NCBI RefSeq assembly: GCF_902686445.1
Contig: NC_062215.1
Coordinates: forward strand, 26,372,750 to 26,436,749
Direction of reading: 5' to 3'
Length of the DNA stretch: 64,000 bases
Origin: Sciurus carolinensis
Lineage: Eukaryota; Chordata; Mammalia; Rodentia; Sciuridae
The position numbers and the translations under genes are program-made. How positions within the stretch are numbered: the stretch's first letter is position 1; each line of letters opens with the position of its first letter. The notes below the pieces were generated by a model. The model was not told where the DNA came from and searched no databases. It saw only the letters and a program-made list of their open reading frames with translations. Positions 1-34,600 of this stretch are shown one piece after another.

Positions 1-844
1 AGAGCTGAACCGGCATGACTCAGGAATTCTAGACCTGGAGGAAAGGGTACGGGAGGGAGTGGCAGGGAACAGGAAGAGAGCTAAGGCTCGCCTCCAAAGC
101 CAGGAAGCCAGGGAGGGGCCTTCGGGAGGCACTGCCAAAAGCATGGGGGATGTAGGGCAGGGTGGCCAAGTGGAAGTGGACCAACCAGGTGCCCTGGGAT
201 TCCAGGCCAGGCATGAGATCAGGATTCAGGAGCTAATCCGAAGATGGGTGTGTGTGCCAGGGGGCGGAGTCGAGGGCAGCCTGGGTTCCGGCCTAGGTAC
301 CAGGGGGGGTGGCTCTTTCCCTGAACGGTGAGCTCAGAGGAAGGAGGAGGCCAGGAAGGAGGCAAGAGAGGGAACTGGGCCCTGGCAAAGCTGGGCCAGC
401 GTTGCCGGTGGGCCCTCCAAAGGGACATTCCCAGCTGGCTGGAGATCACAACAGCAGAGCCATGGTGGGAGGGGAGCCCAAGCTCCCACATGGGGCGCTC
501 AGCTCCCCTGGAGAGCCCATGAGTGGGAGAGGCCAGCGGGCCCCAGCGGAACCCTAGGAATCCTGGCAGGTCCAGAGAGTGCTGCACGGATTCCAGGGGC
601 CAGAGCTGGAACCCGGAACAAGGAGAACACACAGAGAGGGCTCCCTGGGGAAGCGCAGCCTCCAGTGCCCAAAGTTGACTTGACCCCGTAGAGGGCAACA
701 TGGCATTGATTGGTGACCTTCACAAGAGCAGAGGCTGGGTCAGAGGGGAAGGGCCTGAGAGCACTGTGAACTGCCTGCCATGGGAACAGGGATGTGAAAC
801 TCCAGAAACTTGCCCAAGAGAGAGAGAGCTGTGGTTTGCTGCCC

Positions 845-1095
845 TAACATATTTCCACAGACCGAGAGGCTTGAAACGACGGAAATTCATTCCCTCAGTT
901 CTGGAGACCAGAAGTCCAAAATCAAAGTGTCACCAGGGCTGGGGTTTTTCCCCACAGAGGTTCTGAATGAGAATCTGCCAAATCTGACCATAACTTAACT
1001 TGATGACAAATGCTAAGACCCCGTGTCCAAATGAGGTCACATTCGTAGGTACCAGAGGTCAGAACCTGAACTTACCTTTTTATAGACACAGCTCT
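845..1095 (+). repeat. Old interspersed repeat, family not resolved
   Basis: Contains the phrase CAGTTCTGGAGACCAGAAGT and later CCAAATGAGGTCACATTC, which characterise a widely dispersed ancient mammalian repeat. A second copy lies at 47610-47895 and a short start fragment at 46165-46215. I do not name the family. Confidence 0.5.
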
Positions 1096-1439
1096 ACCCA
1101 CAACAGAAGGGGAGATCTGGCTCTGAGGATGGCTGGAGGCCTCCGTGGGGCCAAGGGGAGGTTTGTCCTGGCAAGAAGAGATGTGGTCAGGTCAATGAGT
1201 GAAGGCACAGAACTGACAGGGAGGTGAAGATACTGAAGATCTTGTGACAGTGGGCATGTTCCTGCAGAGGTGGGCGGGCTCCAAAGCTCAGGGAGGCAGG
1301 ATCTGGCTTGGAGAGCTGCCTCTTCTGAGGCAGGAGCAAAGACTGAGTGCAGGTGTTCAGAGGGCAGTTTGTGGACGACAGGAAGCTCTGTGGGTGATTG
1401 AAATGGGAAGGCAGGGAACAGACAAGAGGGGCAGGAATG

Positions 1440-1722
1440 GGCACCGTGAAGCACACCTGTAATCCCAGCGGCTCAGGAGGCTCAGACAGGAGGATCGCAA
1501 GTTCAAAGTCAGCCTCAGCAACTTAGTGAGGCTCTAAACAACTCAGTGAGACCCTGTCTCTAAATAAAATAGAAAAAAGGGGCGGGGGCTGGGGCTGTAG
1601 CTCAGTGGCAGAGTGCTCACCTAGCACATTTGAGGCACTGGGTTGGATCCTCAGCAGCACAAAAAAATAAATTAAAGCATGCTGTCCATCTACAACTACA
1701 AAAAAATATATATTTTTAAAAG
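1440..1722 (+). repeat. B1-like SINE followed by an ID element
   Basis: The left part reads as B1 (CACACCTGTAATCCCAGC). From 1586 an ID body follows (GGGCTGTAGCTCAGTGGCAG) and ends in an A-rich tail with the extra motif GTCCATCTACAAC, shared with three other ID copies in this window. Confidence 0.8.
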
Positions 1723-1984
1723 GGGTGGGGAAGTGGTTTAGTGGTTATGTGTCCTTGTGTGACATAAGGGCTGCCTGACCAGGTCCATCTGGGACAGGGA
1801 AGGAGATGAAGGCTTTAGGGAGCAAGGGTGGCAGTCATGGGCTTCACACTCCTGGGATGACCACACCCTGGTCCAGAGCTGGCAACCCCCACCCACAAGG
1901 TTTCACAGGCAGGAGCCACAGGGGAAGCAGAGGACAGTGACCGGGGAGCAGACCCTCCCTCATGTCTCTCCCCTCCTCCGGCAG

Positions 1985-24212
<22,228 letters not shown>

Positions 24213-24695
24213 AATATATTCCTGGCATTCCCTCCTGCTCTTTTCTGGAAGGGAAACGACACACCATGTGTCTGCAGAGTGGACTGATAGCCAACGGTGG
24301 GGGCATGTGTGAGACTCTGCCTCTGTCAGGTGTCCTGTAGAATAACCAGGCTTAAGGCTGCAAGGAAGTGAGGCCCCAGAGGAGAGGGCAGGCCCGAGGT
24401 CACAGGGAGTGTGAAACAGCCGGGACCAGCTCCTGGGTCTCCTGATTCCCATCTAATTCTGATCTAGCATTATTTCCACACTGCACTGTTTTTAAACAAT
24501 CATTTCTTAGGATGGCCTCCCTCCTGCCTCTCATTTTTCAAATTTTCTCAAGTATTTTTTCAGTAAGGCCTTTTCCTCCTGGAACAGAGGATTGCCAGGT
24601 CAGGCTGTCCTAGGAACTGAGTCCTGTACTTCCAGTGCCACCTGAACCCGTTGACAATGGGGTACTGATGAAATAAAGCTACGAACCTAGCAGCA
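24213..24695 (+). other. ABCC3: ABCC3 3' UTR
   Basis: About 480 bp from the stop codon to about 20 bases past the AATAAA at 24672-24677. No repeat was recognised in it. The exact cleavage site is not visible. Confidence 0.7.
24672..24677 (+). terminator. ABCC3: ABCC3 polyadenylation signal
   Basis: Canonical AATAAA 460 bp after the stop. A second AATAAA at 24912-24917 could serve as a distal signal. Confidence 0.7.
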
Positions 24696-24819
24696 CGCAC
24701 ACCCTGGTGCCACCTTTCTGCCCGTTCTCGAGGCTAGGGGGCTGGGGCCTTTGGAGGAGGCCAGCAGGATGGGGGCATCAAGGACTTCATACACAGCCAT
24801 GTGGCTGCAGTTACCTGAA

Positions 24820-24893
24820 AACCTCCGGCCCAAAAGCTTTTGGCTAGTAATACTGTCTTCACAGCCAACGGGCACTGGATAATTGACAGTAGT
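24820..24893 (-). other. Candidate unassigned exon
   Basis: On the minus strand a pyrimidine-rich acceptor ending CACCTTTTCAG precedes an open stretch translating as TTVNYPVPVGCEDSITSQKLLGRRFS, followed by a GTAACTG donor-like site. I do not recognise the protein, and splice-like sites arise by chance. It could equally be non-coding 3'-flank of ABCC3. Confidence 0.2.
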
Positions 24894-25056
24894 CACCCTG
24901 AAAAGGTGAGAAATAAAGGCCCTGAAATCTGACCGAGGCCTCTTGGGAGAGCTGCTGAGAACACCTCCATGTTTATGTCATCCCTCAGCCCTCTGAGCAG
25001 ATTGCCCGTGGTCCTAGGCGGGCAAAAGAGATGACTGGGGGTGAATTAAATTCACC

Positions 25057-25275
25057 TTTTTTTTTTTTTTGGTAGTAGCAGAGATTGAACCCAGAACCTC
25101 ACTGGACACGCAAGTGCCAGACACTAGCCCAACACTGAGCTACGTTATGGCCCTTTTGGTTTTTCATTTTGAGACAAGACCTCATTAGGTTTCCCAAGCT
25201 GGCCTCAAACCTTCCATCCTCCTGCCTCTGCCTGTGGAGTAGTTGGGATTACGGGTGTGCACCACCATTCCCAGA
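25057..25275 (-). repeat. B1-ID dimeric SINE
   Basis: T run, reverse ID half, then reverse B1 half ending GGTGTGCACCACCATT. Confidence 0.85.
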
Positions 25276-25847
25276 AAATGGACTTTTTGAGCAAGCCAAC
25301 AGAGTTCATTTTCTGCAGGAGGGAGCCCACCTGCCACCAGGACGGATATTTGGGATGGACCTGCTCAGCTGTTTTCCTCAGCTTTCTGCTCCCCTTGGTC
25401 CCCCTCTCATTTCCTATACCTTCATTCTTCGTATGATGTGACTGGCTATGGGTGACGGTTGTTTTTCTTTCCCCTGCCTAGATGGCTGCAGTAGATAGGG
25501 AGATTGGCTCCTTTGATCTGGTTTTTCTGTGTGCTCTGGGTCGGCCTGTGCTGCAGGACCATTTGTTAAAGGTTAATCACATTTTTTTTGGCAGGCCGTT
25601 TCTGCCCAAGATGTTTATGAGTATATGGAAGGCAACTTCCATCCTTGTGATAAAGCAAGTATGAAAGCACAAATGCCCAAATTATTCTGCCTCTCCTTGA
25701 TGCTAAGAAAAGGTCTCTGCTATGCTCTCTGATTTATTAGGCCAATTTGGCATGACGTCTGCTCTGTGAGGCACTGGCTGGCCTAAACCAACAGAAAAAC
25801 AGATTCATTCAGCATCATTCTCAGCTAAAGATCTGAAGGTGTAAGGC

Positions 25848-25853
25848 TTTATT
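25848..25853 (-). terminator. ANKRD40: ANKRD40 candidate distal poly(A) signal
   Basis: AATAAA on the minus strand (TTTATT as written), with a T/G-rich element about 40 nt further along. Confidence 0.45.
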
Positions 25854-28300
25854 TCCTCTCCTGTCTTGGGAGTTTGCGTCTGAGCTCATTGAGGCCCTGA
25901 CAGGTGTTGACAGCCCAAAGGAGAGGCTCAGTTATGTCAAGTAAATAGGATAATCAAAAAATGTGGTTAATAGAGGATGACCTCTATCTAGCTGGCTCAG
26001 CTCCTCCAGGGAAATGAAGCCAGCTGCTGTGAACTGGGAGGAAAGACGCCACACAAAATATCTGACTGCAGGTGCCACTGATGGCATGAGCGCTAGAGCC
26101 ACAGGAGGGAGGAGCCTCGGTGGGGAGTGAGCCCTTCTATTTCTGCTCCAGAGTGCCAGGTCACTGGGACTGTCCAAGAATCTGAACTCCTGTGATTAGA
26201 AGCATAGTGCTGTTTAGGAGGCCAGAAATGAAAGAAAATGGGCTTGGTCAGTTCATCTTTAATTTTAATAATACCTGTTATGTTTGAAGAGTAGCAATGC
26301 ACAAAGAAAAGAATCCTCTGTGAATGTTTACACACAGTGTGAACACATGCTTTAAATACGCAGTGGGGGAGGAGAGAATTCACAGTTAACAAAGCTAAAA
26401 AAAAACCCTTGTTATAAATTACACAAAGCATATAAAAATATTTCTCTGAATGCATAGATTAAGACTTTAAACTCACCTATCAGCAAATGTGCAGTCTAAT
26501 CCCACTGCCAGAGTCGCTGATCACAGAGGATTCTATGGAGAGATATCAGGGTAGGGCAGAACCACACGGATCTACCTTTTGCCTGGGACACCAAGACACT
26601 TGCTCCCTCGGCTTCCGAGCCTGGGAAACGCCTTTGAGAACAACTCTGTAGGCCACCTCCTAGCCAAGGGCCTCCACTGCTTCTGAGGATCTCTAATTAA
26701 TCTAGGTGGCTGAAAGAATTTTAACCCTAGTAATTTAGACATGAATTAATACTGAGTCATTATTTGCAGGATAGAACCATAGTTAATTGTCCCAGTAAAT
26801 TTTAACTTTTCAAAGCAAAGGAAGAAGTTAGTACATCTAGATAATGTGGTTTCTGATTGCTTGAAACACAAGGGCGATTTCTTCTTTAAAGCACTTGAGA
26901 AAGGGGGTAATAAGCAACCTTCACTCTGTTCTGCAAACACTCCACAAGGGTAAGTCACCAGCAGCAACTGGGGGAGGCGAGAGTAAGTCACTAAACAGAG
27001 TGACTTCATGGAGTTGGCCTTGAAGAATATCTCAACCTCATTTCAGTACTTAAGCAGCAGCAGGAGGCCATTATCTTAGCACAACATTCTCTTCCATTGA
27101 CATCTTCTGCATCTTCTTACTCAATTGTAGTGTTCTAATAAAATTAAGTTAACACAGTCAGGAAGTTAAGTTTCTTTGGAAACTATAGGCACTATGGGGA
27201 GAAAGCTTCTTAAGACAGCGGGGATGCTCTCTGACAGCTGGCTTCAACCCCTGCTCTCCTGTCTGTCTACCTGGGCAGCTCTGATTTCTAAAGCTAAGCT
27301 GTTTGTTTTAACAAGACAGTAGCTTTTCTTTTCACGTTAATGATGCTGAAAAGGAAAAGAATCCTCGAATGCATTCTTGAACAAAATTCTTATGCCATGC
27401 TCAAGAGTTTAATCAGGTGTTTTGTTTTTGTTTTTATTTTAAGTCTGGTAGACTCACAACTGATTTTGTTGAGTGGATTGGTGGTGGCAGTAAGGGGATC
27501 CCTAAGATCAAACAATTTGTTTAAAAAAGCAACAGATTTCAGAGTTGTGTAAAAATTCTAATAATTTCAAAATAACCTTTATCTTTGATACAAAAATAAA
27601 GATGCTAACTCCTTTAGTTCAATTTCCCACAATAACCTGTAAAATAGCAACAGATTCAGGCTCAAAAACTGCTTTTCATTTCTAGTGGAAAATGAGAGTG
27701 TAGAACATGGACCGGCAACGCTTGTGCTCTTCTCAAACAGTGCAATTAATACAGTGATGACAGGAATCGCCTCAGAGTACAAATGCAGTGGCTCTTTTAG
27801 AAAGCATCAGAGAGCCCTCTAGTGACCGTGAAGGGGAGGTAATGCAGAGATGAGGGTCAGTGGAGACAGAAGCAGTTGTGAGTGTTTGCAAAGGAAGAGT
27901 GGGGGAGGGGAAGCTCTTTTGGTTAACAGCCTATTTACAATTAGGTAACTGTATACTTAAATACTTTTCACCTGAGTAACATTTATAAATATGTTCTATG
28001 AAACCTCACAGCCACAAGTCACACCAAAATCCCTTTGTCCAGTACCTGTGCTTTCCCCAATCTTCCTCTCTAGTCAGTTCACAATTTCAGGAGAGTCATG
28101 AGCATGCAACACCAAGAAAAGCGCGCCCCGGCCCTTCAGGTGCACTGTCAACAGGAGTAGCCGGAAATAGGTTCTGCGCTCTCTCAGCTTCTGCTTAGAC
28201 AACTCTCTTACATTCTGCACATAAAACACACTAGATATAGAACCTCCGGCTTCTGCCTCTCCAGACCACTTCTCAACTGTTCAGAGCTTCAAGCAATAGG

Positions 28301-28306
28301 TTTATT
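28301..28306 (-). terminator. ANKRD40: ANKRD40 candidate proximal poly(A) signal
   Basis: AATAAA on the minus strand about 200 nt after the stop codon; its use would give a short-UTR mRNA. Confidence 0.35.
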
Positions 28307-28508
28307 GTGCACCAAGAGGCTTGGAAGAGTGGCACCGCTGCTGGGGGACAGGGGCTTCCTGCCTTGGCAGAACAACGATGTTAGTGTACACTACGCAGTG
28401 GCACCAGAGGCCCTCGTGGGCATCCGAGGCTTTTGGATCAATGGCTTGTCCTTGGCCCAGAGGTGACATACACTGTCACAATACTCAGCAATAAAAGTCC
28501 CTGCTGCA

Positions 28509-28655
28509 TTAGTACGTCAGTTTTGAAGCTCTTCTGTTGTAGCAAGGCCTTTCAGTCAGTGTGGACGCAGCATTTCTGAAGAGAAAATTGTTTTCACTTA
28601 TCATCAGAACGAGTTCCAGCTCCTGGAAATCTTGGAGTCTAGCAACATCTTTGTC
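28509..28655 (-). CDS. ANKRD40: ANKRD40 exon 5
   Basis: 147 bp. It encodes DKDVARLQDFQELELVLMISE, NNFLFRNAASTLTERPCYNRR and ASKLTY, then TAA. The acceptor is TTTTGTTTTAG on the minus strand. Confidence 0.97.
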   Translation of the reverse strand, partial: DKDVARLQDFQELELVLMISENNFLFRNAASTLTERPCYNRRASKLTY

Positions 28656-31600
28656 CTAAAACAAAACAGGTTAACAGATTAAGAGGAGCCACTGTATGTC
28701 TGGTGGGCTGTACTGATACCAGCATCTTGGTTCACTTCAAAATCTGGAAGGAAAATAAAATCCATGGCAGATAAGTCTGCTATTGAGTCCCTAGAGCATA
28801 AGTTGGATCGGAATGGTGAAAGCCATCAAGAGCCACTACTACAGGATGGGTACATACCCAGGCAATGCATGGGTCGGTTTTCCTCAGGCGCCCAGAAAAC
28901 TCAAGAACCCAGACCTGGTGGGAGGACCACACATGTATCCATGGGGGTTTGCCCTCTTTAACATGGGTCTTATCTTGTAAAACACAAAGCGCATCTAATG
29001 ATGCCCTAAGGTGATCCTTCCAGGTCACTACAGAAACAACTGGAAATAGGTATATGTGAATGGCAACTCCGAACATTCTCTCTAGTATCTTAAAACTTGA
29101 AAATGCCAGTGTCTCTATACATATGATACAGTGAAAGAAAGCCTACTGATAAAACTAGTCTTTGCGTCTTTTGTATTCTCTTTTCATTTCTTTAACTATG
29201 ACTCACATAATCAAAAAGGAAGTTGGGTACTTTCCAAATGCAAAAAGCAACCACTCGTGCTTGGCAGACTTTTCTTACCTTTCTTAACAGCGTATTGGGT
29301 AACTTTCTGATCTTCTCCACCTGATCCGGATTAACACCCAGCTCACAGCAACTCACTCTGAGCAGCTCTTGGTATGTGAGCTCTTGTCGGTCCAGTTCAA
29401 TTTCAATGAAATCATTTTCTCTAAGAGATGGGTTCTGAATCCTTACCTTAAGAACCAGCTCTACAAAAAGAGGGGGAAATGGTAATGAATAGGCTGTCAT
29501 GGCATAGATCAGTAACTTAAAATCTTTTCAAAATGGTTACGCTTTGTCATGCCCTATATCAAAGGTCTGTGCTACTCAAGGGGAAAATCACAACTAGTCA
29601 TCAGGTTTTGCTCGGACCTAATCCTGGCTGGTTGGGACAATTTCCTGCATGATATTCCCTATCTCTAGGATTGTATTTCACCACATAAAAAGGGGCAGGA
29701 ACAAGCAACCCAACTGTTAGAAGGATCATTTACTTCCACCATTGGAACTAAAGAAGTAAAGACTTCAGATGGATTTGAGTACCAAAATACACATGAGGAG
29801 GGCTGGAGGTGTAGCTCAGTGGTGGAGCGCTTGCCTCACATGTGTGAGGCACTGGATTGGATCCTCAGCACCACATAAAAATAAATAAATAAAGGTATTG
29901 TGTCCATCTACAACTAAAACTACTTTTTAAAAAATACACATGAGCAGGGGAAGAGAAAAGGCAAGGGCAAGACATGATACATGAGATACTCTCAAAGATT
30001 TAACAAGGCCAGGTGCAGTGGCGCACGCCTGTAATCCCAGTGACTAGGGAGGCTGAGGCAGGAGGATCATGAGTTCAAAGTCAGCCTCAGCAACTTAGTG
30101 AGACCCTATCTCAAAATAAAGTAAAAAAGGTTGGGGTTTACAAGCTTAGTGGAAGAGTGCCCCTGGGCTCAATGCCCAGTTCCAAAAACAAAACAAAAAA
30201 TAACAACCACCCAAACCCTATCTCAATTAAAAAAAAAATTAAAAAGGGTTGGGGATGTGACTCAGGGTTAAGACTGCCCCTGGGCTCAATCTCTAGTATC
30301 ATTAAAAAAAAAAAAAAAAAAAAAAAATTTTTATAAACCTAAAAATTATGAATTTAAAGGTATTCATGAAATCTGAAACTCCCTGCATAAAAATCAGAAA
30401 GCAAAAAGATAGTCACTAAATGAATTTAACTAAAAAATGGTACACCTCAATAAGGGAGGGGTCATGGCTTTAGGGGAAAATACTGTTATTCATGGGTCAG
30501 CAATCAAAGCAGTATGACTGTATTCTGAGCCTGGCTGCCAAAATGGCTCCGGCCAAGCACTTATGTACATTTGGCAGTTCTGCTTTGCTCCTTATACATG
30601 GATCTCTGGCAGCACCCCTGGGCAACTGTTATCAGCACCTATTGTACCAGGTCCTCAAAATTAGGAAGTAGGAGAGTTTCTTATAGGGGAAAAGTAAAGG
30701 TAAGATTAGTTTCTGCCCTGCGGTATTTAGCTAGGATTGGAGCTCTCAAGATGAACTTGAGTTTCTAATGTTCTTAAAAAGATATAGAAACACAGATATA
30801 CATGCATATATAAATGCATGTGTTTCTTTGCTTTTTTCTTTCTTTCCTAGCTTCTAAATTCTATTCTCTACCAAAAAGAACCAGGTTTCCTTGGAGAAAG
30901 GGCTGATTCCGGGGTTAGGACAGGGAAAGTCACACTATAAGCCTGGAACATCTTGCTATACTAGAAAGTAAGGAAGTGTTCCAAGAATGATGGTGACATA
31001 TCTGAGGGGCATGATAAGTAATAGCTCGAAGGGGCTCCCATTGGTCAAATCAGGAAAAATTTGAATATCAAAATAATGACAGTAATAAATTATAACTGAT
31101 TGAACATAATAAGAATCCATGAGTCCATATTGATAAAAATGGGGGAGAAGAGAAAGTCCTTCTTTATAGAATACCAACAAATAATGATAGAAAATCATAT
31201 TCTATAAAATAATTGGCGTGGACCCTTCAAAGTTATCAATTTCAAAAGCCAGGTGCAGTGGCACATGCCTGAAATCCCAGCGACTTAGCAGGCTGAGGCA
31301 GGAGGATCCCAGGTTTAAGGCCAGCCTGGACAGCTTGGTGAAACCATGTCTCAAAATAAAAGGGGCTGAGGATGTAGTTCAGTGCACCACTGGGTTCCAT
31401 CCACAGTACAGCAAAAAGAAAACAAATAAGCAAACAAAAAGACTAAAAGGGCACTATATGTAAATGTGGTCCTGGGCAGGGGGAGGGGGCAAGAATGGGG
31501 GAGAGAAGATAGCTACAAAGGGCATTATTAAGACAACTGACAAAACTTAAATATGAACTACCAATTACAGAACAATGTTATATCAAGGTTACACTTCCCA

Positions 31601-34600
31601 AATTTGATAATTGTACTGAAGTTATATAAAAGAATATCCTTGTTCCTAGGAAAGGTACAATGAGAACAATACTTAAGTATTTCAGGGTAAAAGGGCAGAA
31701 GGTAAATAATTTATGAGTCTGAGTAAAGCGAATTTCTCATGTAGGTCTTGTAACTATTCTCTAAGTTTATAATTATATCCCAAATATATAAACAAATAAA
31801 TCTCCCTTCTCCCCAACTCCCCTGTTTTGGAGGTTGTTTGTTGATAAGCGCTCACCTTGCATATTAAACGGAAATGTTCCAGTGAAAAAAAATGGCTGGA
31901 ATGCTGGCGCCGGTCCTGTATACGTCCCATTTTGAGGCTCCAGGGTCACTGGTGGCTTGGATGGGACAGAAGAGAAAAGGGAGCGGCTCTGACTCACTGG
32001 CGGCTGACGAACAGGACCTGGTTTTGTGCTTTCTGGTGTTCTGAGTATGGCAGAGGGGGCAGTCACATCACCGTTCTGAACCAGTGCCAAAGAGGCGTGG
32101 TCTCGGGGAAAGGCCCCTAGCAGGGTAGATTCCCCAGGGGGCAGCAATGGAGGTGAGCCATCTGCAGGGGGTGATGCTGGGGGTGTGGAGGAGCCCCCAT
32201 TCTGCAGCGGGGCTGAATCCTCTGCTGTGGGGGTATAGATAAAAGGGAAGGCTGGGTTGGCCAAATAGTTGGGAACAAAGGGCAGTTCTGACTCCTTCTT
32301 CAGCTGGGGGAGGTTGTCGTCATCATTATCATCTTCTTCAACTTAAAAAGAAGAAAACACAGAACATTTATGCAGTCCTTCAAAAATTATCAAGAAGCCA
32401 GGTTCAGTGGTGCACGCTTCAAAACCCAGCAACTAGGGAGGCTGAGGCAGAAGGATCAATAAGTTTGAGGCCAGCCTCAACAACTTAGTGAGACTCTGTC
32501 TCAAAATAAAAATTAAAAAGCACTGGGGATGTGGCTCAGTGATAGAGTGTCCTGCATTCAGTGATCCCTAGTATTACGAAAAATTTTAAAATAAAAAGAA
32601 ATCTAAGAAAAAAAAGTCTTTGAGAAGCATTAGTATCCTCTAATATGTGACAAATATTTTGTTCAGTGATTATTACTACCTATTTAGCTCAGAAAAAGAC
32701 TATTAGGTTTATGATTACCTATGATTACTATTTTTATCAATGACTTAAATTTTACCAAAAAAAAGAAAGAAAGAAAAAAACCTTGTAATGCTGACCTCCC
32801 CAGAAACACAGAATTACTATCTTGGCACAGTAATTAGCTTTGAGACATAAGCCAGTTATTTGGCATTAAGAATGTGACAAACATTGTGGCTTAATGGCAG
32901 AGCGCTTGCCTTGCACATGTGAGGCACTGGGTTTGATCCTCAGCACCAAATATAAACAAAATAAAGGTACTGTGTCCATCTACAACTAGAAAAAATATTT
33001 AAAAAAAAAAGGATGTGACAAATAGCTAGGCGCAGTGGCACATGCCTGTAATCCCAGTAGCTCCAGAGGCTAAGGCAGGAAGATCGTGAGAGTTCAAAGC
33101 CAGCCTCAGCAACTTTGTGAGGCCCTAAACAACTTAGCGAAATCCTGACTCTAAATAAAATATAGAAAAGGTCGGGGATGTGGCTCAGTGGTTGAGTTGC
33201 CCTTGGGTTCAATCCCCAGTACCAAAAAAAAAAAAAAAGTGACAAATAATAACCACAAATCTTAAATTAGTTGGACAAAATCAAAATGTTCCCCCAAACA
33301 CAGACTCACCTCCCATGATCTTCCTGATTTCTCTCCTTGAGGTTAATTGCACCGGCATCTCCCCTTTTGTGGTAAGAATCTCTTTGTCAGCACCTGACTG
33401 TAACAGGTAGGAGACCACCTGACCATGGTTGCGTTTACATGCCCAGTGTAAACAGGTCCTGTCCCAAACGGAAGGAGGAAACAAAAAAGAATCATTTAAA
33501 AGAGGAAAGATGATTTGGTATTTCAACTTTTCAAACAATTAGTAAATAAATATAATATGCATAAGTCTGTTCAGCTAGAGCCCAAATACTAGGCTGCTAC
33601 TTGCAAAGCTGAGGCAGGAGGATCAAGTTCAAGGCCAGCCCAGGAAAGTGAGCAAGACTCAGTCTCAAAAAAAAAAAAGGGGGGTGGGGGACAGCTGGGG
33701 GTATAACTCAGAGGTAGAGCACCCCTGCCTTCAATCCCCAGTACCAGAAGGAAAAAAAAAGAGGGCTAGAGATGCAGTCCAAAGGAGAGTGCTTGCTTAG
33801 CATGCACACGACCCTGTGTTCAATCCCCAGCACCACAGAAAAAAAAAAAAAAAATCAGGCTGATAACCTCAACTCTCCTTTCAGAAAGTAGATGATCAAA
33901 ATATCCAATATACTAAAGTGTATTTTTAAATTATAAAGTTGAGGTTGTGGGTAGAGCTCGGTGGTAGAATGGTTACCTAGCATCTATGGAACCCTGGGTT
34001 TGATCCCCAGTGTTCAAAAGAAAAAAAAATCATTTCTGGCCCCTGGGAAAAATGAATTTATCATAGAGCTTTCATTTCAATGGTTTCCAGAAGGCAGGCT
34101 GGTTGACTGGCCAGCTGGCTAATTCCAGTGATACTTCGGGGTGATTCTCTATCATTATTGTTATAATCATATGATCCTCTTAGTGTCTTTAAAACGTTTT
34201 TCTATATTGCCTCATTCCTTTTCAGGGACTCTGGAAATTCACTTCATATGCATCAAATGTCACCTGAAGGTTAAATATTATTAGGCTCATAACCAACTCC
34301 TACCTGCAGCTTGCTCTGTCACTTCCATTATTACTACAGTACACAGTCCTGTCTCAATCTCAGTTGCTCACTCCTTTCTCCTCTTCACTTTTCTTTCCTT
34401 CATACACTCAGAAAGGATTTCCAAATTTTCATTTTTTAAAAAATGACCTGGCATGGCATATGCCTGTAATCCCAGCATGTCAGAAAGCTGAGGCAGGAGG
34501 ATCACCAAGTTCAAAGCCAGCCTCAGCAACTTATCGAGACGCTAAGCAATTAATAAGATCCAGTATCAAAATAAAAAATAAAAAGGGCTGAGGGTGTGGT

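Larger units (their letters stand above)
1..1984 (+). other. ABCC3: ABCC3 intron 8 (3' part)
   Basis: Non-coding sequence before the first recognisable exon. Positions 845-1095 belong to an old interspersed repeat and 1440-1722 to squirrel SINE sequence; the rest is GC-rich single-copy sequence with no exon that I recognise. The acceptor is a CCTCC tract followed by GCAG at 1981-1984. Confidence 0.85.
24700..25830. other. Tail-to-tail gap between ABCC3 and ANKRD40
   Basis: About 1.1 kb separates the likely 3' ends of the convergent genes. It contains a weak candidate minus-strand exon (24820-24893), a distal AATAAA and a reverse dimeric SINE (25057-25275). The rest looks single-copy. Confidence 0.6.
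25830..28508 (-). other. ANKRD40: ANKRD40 probable 3' UTR
   Basis: AT-rich single-copy sequence without SINEs follows the stop codon on the minus strand. Minus-strand AATAAA signals occur at 28301-28306 (near) and 25848-25853 (far), the latter followed by a T/G-rich stretch. Use of the far site gives a 2.7-kb UTR; human ANKRD40 also has a long 3' UTR. Confidence 0.5.
29461..31855 (-). other. ANKRD40: ANKRD40 intron 3
   Basis: 2.4 kb holding an ID with the extended tail (29800-29930), SINEs at 30006-30330 and 31247-31440, and an old L1 3' end over much of 30900-31800. Confidence 0.85.
32342..33309 (-). other. ANKRD40: ANKRD40 intron 2
   Basis: Contains forward SINEs at 32395-32590 (dimer), 32877-33003 (ID with the extended tail) and 33020-33240 (dimer). 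The remainder is AT-rich and unremarkable. Confidence 0.85.
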
